Positions 60,413 to 64,000 of a stretch of 64,000 nt of DNA are shown here, piece by piece (the first letter of the stretch is position 1; each line of letters starts with the position of its first letter). Source of the stretch: Phaeobacter piscinae (GTDB taxonomy: Bacteria > Pseudomonadota > Alphaproteobacteria > Rhodobacterales > Rhodobacteraceae). Made by a program: the position numbers and the translations under genes. Location: assembly GCF_002407245.1 (NCBI RefSeq), contig NZ_CP010681.1, positions 3,100,001 to 3,164,000 of the forward strand, written 5' to 3'. Under the pieces are notes generated by a model. It made no database searches. It was not told the DNA's origin and saw only the letters and a program-made list of their open reading frames with translations.

Positions 60413-61354
60413 TCAGTTCAGCCAGTTGTCCACTTGGTCCGCGTTCTCTTCAACCCATTTGCGGGCAAACACCTCCGCATCCATTTCGTCAACGATCAAG
60501 GCATAGACCATCGCTGACACTTGATCGGAGGTCAGGTTAACCTTGGACAGAACTGCGGCCGCGCTTTCGTCCATGGCAGCCTGATAGTGGATATGCAGGT
60601 AAGCCTTGTCCCAGGCCATCGCCGCAGAGGAGTTCTCCAGCCAATTCGGATCATCAGTGGGCTGCGCAACATTCCACTTTGCAGGATCATGCGGCGGCTC
60701 TTCCAACTGGACGAGATCATACAGTTGGAACATGTGATGCGGCGTATAGCAGAAGAACACCACATTGGTATTTTGATCAGTCGCGGCATCAACCTCAGCG
60801 AGTGCTAAGGTCTCATCCATTTCCTTAAGCGTCATTGTTTGATCGTACCCGTAGGATTTGGCACGGATTTTCTCGACATTGGTTGATGCCCAACCTGCGG
60901 CACCGATCCAGATTTCTCCCATACCATCGCCATCGCTGTCGAAATTGGCCGCCATATCAGGATCACTTAACTCTGACAGCGCCTTGATGCCGGTACGCTC
61001 AGCAGTTCCTTTGGTGACACACATGGCCTGATCTGCCGGTATGCCATTCGGGTTCATGGCAACAGTGCCCTTTTCCTTCACGAACGTGTTGTGAAGATTA
61101 GCCTGGTTTGGCAACCAGACTTCTGGGTGGACCTGCATGGCCCCGGAGTCCATAGCTTCAAAGACGATCGGATTGCTGCCGTTTTGCAGTTCAACATCAA
61201 GGCCAAGATTATCCTCAAGCACGATCTTGAGAACATTCGCCGTTACACGAACCGATGGCCAGTTTGGCACACCAATGACCACATCAGCGGCCAGCGCGCC
61301 AGTTCCAAGCGTAGCCAACAATCCACTGGACATCCAAGTCGCTAGTCTCTTCAT
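60413..61354 (-). CDS. ProX-like ABC substrate-binding protein
   Basis: A 313-residue periplasmic binding protein with signal peptide (MKRLATWMSSGLLATLGTGALAA). The OpuAC/ProX fold follows: VVIGVPNWPSVRVTANVLKIVLEDNLG..., SNPIVFEAMDSGAMQVHPEVWLPNQ, and aromatic residues (Trp32, Trp80, Trp149, Trp155) suited to an aromatic cage for a quaternary or guanidinium head group. A DxDxDG loop (Asp139, Asp141, Asp143) resembles a calcium-binding turn. GGAGAG precedes the ATG at 61354 by 4 bases; an upstream ATG at 61366 is possible. It opens the operon, facing a LysR gene across 195 bases with palindromes. Confidence 0.9.
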   Translation of the reverse strand: MKRLATWMSSGLLATLGTGALAADVVIGVPNWPSVRVTANVLKIVLEDNLGLDVELQNGSNPIVFEAMDSGAMQVHPEVWLPNQANLHNTFVKEKGTVAMNPNGIPADQAMCVTKGTAERTGIKALSELSDPDMAANFDSDGDGMGEIWIGAAGWASTNVEKIRAKSYGYDQTMTLKEMDETLALAEVDAATDQNTNVVFFCYTPHHMFQLYDLVQLEEPPHDPAKWNVAQPTDDPNWLENSSAAMAWDKAYLHIHYQAAMDESAAAVLSKVNLTSDQVSAMVYALIVDEMDAEVFARKWVEENADQVDNWLN

Positions 61355-61466
61355 TTCACTCTCCAAATTGCCATTGCTGCTATTGTTGAAAAACCTCTCC
61401 TAGAGCTGATCCGCTTGGTCATCACCGCAAGAACCTCCCCAAACGCTAATGTGCCCACTTTCCAAG

Positions 61467-61512
61467 TGTATTAAATTACAATAATCGGGATTGAACTTGC
61501 ATAATATTGCAA
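61467..61512. promoter_or_regulatory. Pair of AT-rich palindromes, candidate LysR binding sites
   Basis: TGTA-TTAAAT-TACA (61467-61480) and TTGCA-TAATAT-TGCAA (61497-61512) are perfect inverted repeats with the T-N11-A geometry typical of LysR proteins. Their centres are 31 bases apart, about three DNA turns. They lie in the 195-base divergent region between the binding-protein gene and the LysR gene, the second 37 bases before the LysR start. They fit a recognition site plus an activation site. Confidence 0.6.
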
Positions 61513-61549
61513 TCAAAATGACCTTAACGACGCTGTAGTCGGGGTAGCC

Positions 61550-62461
61550 ATGGTTGCAAGGCAGGTTTCAAAGGTCGATATTCATCTATTGCGCGTGTTT
61601 TGCGTCGTCGTAGATGCGGAAGGTTTTTCCAATGCCCAGGTCGTACTCAACGTGGCGACCTCCACGATCTCGAGGCAGATATCGGAATTGGAAACCCGGC
61701 TTGGGATGCGCCTGTGTGACCGGGGCAGGACTGGCTTTCGCGTTACCGAAAAGGGAAACACAGTCTACCAAGCAGCGCAGAAATTGTTCGGCGCACTCGG
61801 GGAATTTCAGGAGACCGTTGACGGATCACGCGGCCGTCTTTTCGGTCATCTCGCATTGGGCGTCATCGAAAACTGGGCCTCTAATAACTCAGCCCCAATC
61901 GTGCGCTCACTGTCTAAATTCAGCGCAATGGCACCGGATGTAAGGATTGAGCTACACTCACTCGCCCCGAATGACATTGAGTACGCCGTACTTGACGGCA
62001 AGGTTCCAATCGGGATCGGCCCCTTCCATTCTCCAAAGCCAGGATTGGTCTACAACGATATCTGCAAAGAGACCGTTTGCCTCTATTGTGGTTCTGGGCA
62101 TCCGCTGTTTGCCATTGACTGCCCGGAAGAGCAGGAAAAAGAGCTACGTAATTCACTGTTTGCTAAGCGAGCATATTTAAATGAAAATACCGTCGCACCC
62201 AAAACTCGCCACCTACCCTCAAACGCAATCGGCCATCAAATGGAAGCGATCGCGTTGCTTATACTGACGGACCGATACGTCGGGTATCTTCCCTCATACT
62301 TTGCCAAGGACTGGGTAGCGGCAGGGCGAATGAAGAATATCGCAAACGGAGGATTTGATCGCCCCGTAACGGTGCAAACCGCTATTCGCAGAGGGGCCAA
62401 GCTCAATCTTGTGGGGAGAACATTCCTTGATTTACTTTCGCAAGAAGCCAAGACGCGGTAA
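61550..62461 (+). CDS. LysR-family regulator of the transporter/ureohydrolase operon
   Basis: A 303-residue regulator. N-terminal helix-turn-helix: VDIHLLRVFCVVVDAEGFSNAQVVLNVATSTISRQISELETRLGMRLCDRGRTGFRVTEKG. The effector domain carries LALGVIENWASNNSAPIVRSL. It contains more Cys than usual in the effector part (CKETVCLYCGSGH, DCPEEQ), an oddity that may reflect redox or metal sensitivity but is not proof. It is divergent from the ProX-like gene, with two palindromes between, so it probably activates the transporter operon in response to the transported compound. Confidence 0.92.
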   Translation: MVARQVSKVDIHLLRVFCVVVDAEGFSNAQVVLNVATSTISRQISELETRLGMRLCDRGRTGFRVTEKGNTVYQAAQKLFGALGEFQETVDGSRGRLFGHLALGVIENWASNNSAPIVRSLSKFSAMAPDVRIELHSLAPNDIEYAVLDGKVPIGIGPFHSPKPGLVYNDICKETVCLYCGSGHPLFAIDCPEEQEKELRNSLFAKRAYLNENTVAPKTRHLPSNAIGHQMEAIALLILTDRYVGYLPSYFAKDWVAAGRMKNIANGGFDRPVTVQTAIRRGAKLNLVGRTFLDLLSQEAKTR

Positions 62462-62959
62462 TCTTGCTGATCGTGAATAGTCGTTTCTAGGTGTAACACG
62501 AGACGATAAGTCAATTCCGAACAAATGCACGTCCTCTATCTTCTCTCAGTTTGCGTCGTCGCGAGTGATCTGCTCCCTTGGTGTCAATTAATATGGGTGC
62601 TTCTGTTTAGGTTTTGGTATTTCTTTAGAAGGTTAACATTCTCGTTGGTATCAGCCCTGCGAGACCCGCTTACCGCTGTCGGATCCAGCCGTCTTCACCC
62701 GTTGTTCTAGCGCATGCGCCGCACAACCGATCTTCACGGAAGTCGGTGATCGTCTGCCAATGGGAATTAAGCTGGCGGTCCTCCATTGGGCTCGAACCAA
62801 TGTCGCCTCAAGGGCTCCCATGTCCAGCACCAAACGCATTGTACCTTCACGAAGCTGATGCCTGCCGGTGACGCGAAGCACCCACTTGCAACTGAAAACA
62901 GTTTCCGGTTGGATGACATCAATCAAGACGAGAATAATTCCATCAAAGGGAGAGCCTCC
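62462..62959. other. Intergenic region (498 bp) upstream of the OppA-type gene
   Basis: The largest gap in the window. I see no supported gene: a 61-codon plus frame (62525) and a 91-codon minus frame (62651-62926) lack ribosome binding sites and family features. The segment 62650-62900 is GC-richer and codon-like, so it may be a gene remnant. The 3' part carries the GGGAGAG ribosome binding site of the OppA gene (62948-62954). A promoter for the peptide transporter is expected here. Confidence 0.4.
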
Positions 62960-64000
62960 ATGAAAATTCGCACGACACTTGTCTCTTCGGCGCTTGTCTT
63001 GGGCCTAGCCCTCCAGGCACAGGCGGCAGATGTGCCCGAGGGCACCAAGCTGGCCGAGGATCAGACCTATACCTTCTGGCTTCTGGACGCGATCAAGTCG
63101 ATGGATCCGCAGATCAACACCGATGCTGAAGGGTCGGACGTGCTGCGCAATATCTTCGAGGGGCTGTACAACGAGGATGGCAACGGCGAGCTGGTGCCTG
63201 GCGTCGCACTGGATCACGAAGCCTCTGCGGACGGCATGACCTATACGTTCAACCTGCGCCAGGATGCCAAGTGGTCGAACGGAGAACCGGTGACCGCCGG
63301 TGATTTTGTCTATGCCTGGCGCCGACTGGCCGATCCCGCGACCGCGTCGGAATACGCATGGTACATGGAACTGATGCAGGTGGAGAACGCCCCTGAGGTC
63401 ATCGCGGGCGATATGCCGCCGGAAGAGCTGGGCGTGCGGGCGGTGGACGACCATACGCTTGAGGTGAAGATCACCACGCCGCTGCCCTATTTCCCGCAGA
63501 TGCTGGTCCATGCATCGACCTTCCCGGTGCCGCAAAGCCAGATAGAGCAGCATGGCGACGACTGGACCGATGCAGGCACGCTGGTGGGCAACGGCGCCTA
63601 TACGCTGACCGAGCATCAATTGGGCGAGCGGGTCGTGATGGAGAAGAGCGACACCTATTGGGATGCTGAGAATGTGGTGATGGAAACCCTCACCGCATTG
63701 ACCATCAATGACGTGAACCAGGGGCTGACGCGGTATCTTGCCGGAGAACTGGACCGGGTGGATATCCCCGCCGGGCAGTATCCGCGTCTCAAGAAAGAAT
63801 ACCCCGAACAGGCGGTCTCGACCCCCTATAACTGTTCCTACATCTATATGCTGAATGTTGGCGAAAAGGGGCCGGAAGCCCTGCGCGACGTGCGCGTCCG
63901 CAAGGCGCTGGCCTATGCCATCGACCGCGACATCATCGTGGACCGGATCCTGCAGGGCGGCCAGAAAGCCTCCTATAACTGGACCCATTGGGCGACCGCC
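62960..64000 (+). CDS. oppA: Oligopeptide ABC transporter substrate-binding protein OppA-type, 3'-truncated
   Basis: The first 347 codons run to the end of the window without a stop. A signal peptide (MKIRTTLVSSALVLGLALQAQAAD) is followed by the SBP family 5 fold: LDAIKSMDPQINTDAEGSDVLRNIFEGLYNEDGNGELVPGVA, then SADGMTYTFNLRQDAKWSNGEPVTAGDFVYAWRRLADPATASEYAWYM (by parts), and VGNGAYTLTEHQLGERVVMEKSDTYWD. It binds oligopeptides in the periplasm for uptake by OppBCDF, which should lie beyond the window. GGGAGAG lies 6 bases before the ATG at 62960. A long antisense frame here is a shadow. Confidence 0.95.
   Translation, partial: MKIRTTLVSSALVLGLALQAQAADVPEGTKLAEDQTYTFWLLDAIKSMDPQINTDAEGSDVLRNIFEGLYNEDGNGELVPGVALDHEASADGMTYTFNLRQDAKWSNGEPVTAGDFVYAWRRLADPATASEYAWYMELMQVENAPEVIAGDMPPEELGVRAVDDHTLEVKITTPLPYFPQMLVHASTFPVPQSQIEQHGDDWTDAGTLVGNGAYTLTEHQLGERVVMEKSDTYWDAENVVMETLTALTINDVNQGLTRYLAGELDRVDIPAGQYPRLKKEYPEQAVSTPYNCSYIYMLNVGEKGPEALRDVRVRKALAYAIDRDIIVDRILQGGQKASYNWTHWATA

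Noticed and set aside
62651..62926. 91-codon minus-strand frame, possible transposase remnant
   Set aside because: No recognisable transposase motif, terminal repeat or ribosome binding site; mentioned only as part of the intergenic region.
63005..63988. 327-codon minus-strand open frame at the right end
   Set aside because: Antisense shadow of the OppA-type gene, which has a signal peptide, a ribosome binding site and family motifs in the plus frame.

Overview
The window looks like a chromosomal piece of a marine alphaproteobacterium of the Rhodobacterales (roseobacter group, Phaeobacter/Ruegeria-like). The reasons are: an F0 ATP synthase operon in the order atpI-atpB-atpE-atpX-atpF with two b-type subunits; a fmt locus with three peptide deformylase paralogs; MipZ; an exosortase E/protease with a VPEID-CTERM protein; an imuA-imuB-dnaE2 cassette; and an iron-sulfur (CryB/PhrB type) photolyase. 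Genes are dense, with many 4-base ATGA overlaps. No rRNA, convincing tRNA, CRISPR array, prophage or intact insertion sequence was found. Both ends cut a gene: a TRIC-type membrane protein on the left and an OppA-type binding protein on the right. All assignments come from reading the sequence; no database search was run.

Layout. 1-5.2 kb: TRIC-type channel, YeaQ-type membrane protein, fmt and three def-like genes (one with substituted catalytic residues), and a PatB/MalY C-S lyase. 5.4-8.8 kb: glutathionyl-hydroquinone reductase and two cobalamin genes (cobC, cbiB). 8.8-16.6 kb: MltB-type transglycosylase, small secreted proteins, smc, a lipoprotein, a GntR regulator and a hexapeptide acyltransferase. 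16.8-19.5 kb: F0 ATP synthase operon on the minus strand. 19.6-25.5 kb: two DMT exporters with ArsR and LysR neighbours, a ProX-type prolyl-tRNA deacylase and a divergent EF-G-like GTPase. 26-34.4 kb: a translation-centred stretch (ffh, three GNAT acetyltransferases, chorismate mutase, rpsP, bluB, a 48-residue membrane peptide, rimM, trmD, rplS, rpmE), interrupted by an opposite-strand APH-type kinase. 34.5-37.4 kb: mipZ overlapping an exosortase E/CAAX-type protease fusion, with the convergent gene of its probable substrate, a Gly/Asn-rich VPEID-CTERM protein. 37.5-46.3 kb: a class III cyclase, then a MarR regulator divergent from a homogentisate operon (hmgA, fahA, MBL-fold protein, flavin hydroxylase, DUF2783 protein, VOC protein, maiA). 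46.3-55.6 kb: nnrU, hemN, the FeS photolyase and the imuA-imuB-dnaE2 mutasome. 55.6-62.5 kb: an accessory-looking minus-strand operon (ProU-like binding protein, ATPase, permease, then two dissimilar ureohydrolases) divergent from a LysR regulator. The 3' end is an oligopeptide-binding protein.

Most notable for follow-up: (i) the self-contained exosortase E/VPEID sorting pair; (ii) the ProU-like transporter with paired ureohydrolases, one carrying a changed substrate pocket, which suggests uptake and hydrolysis of a guanidino compound; (iii) a structured 100-base intercistronic RNA ahead of a probable two-component aromatic hydroxylase in the homogentisate operon; (iv) conserved-looking but catalytically altered paralogs (a deformylase, an EF-G-like GTPase and an MBL-fold protein).
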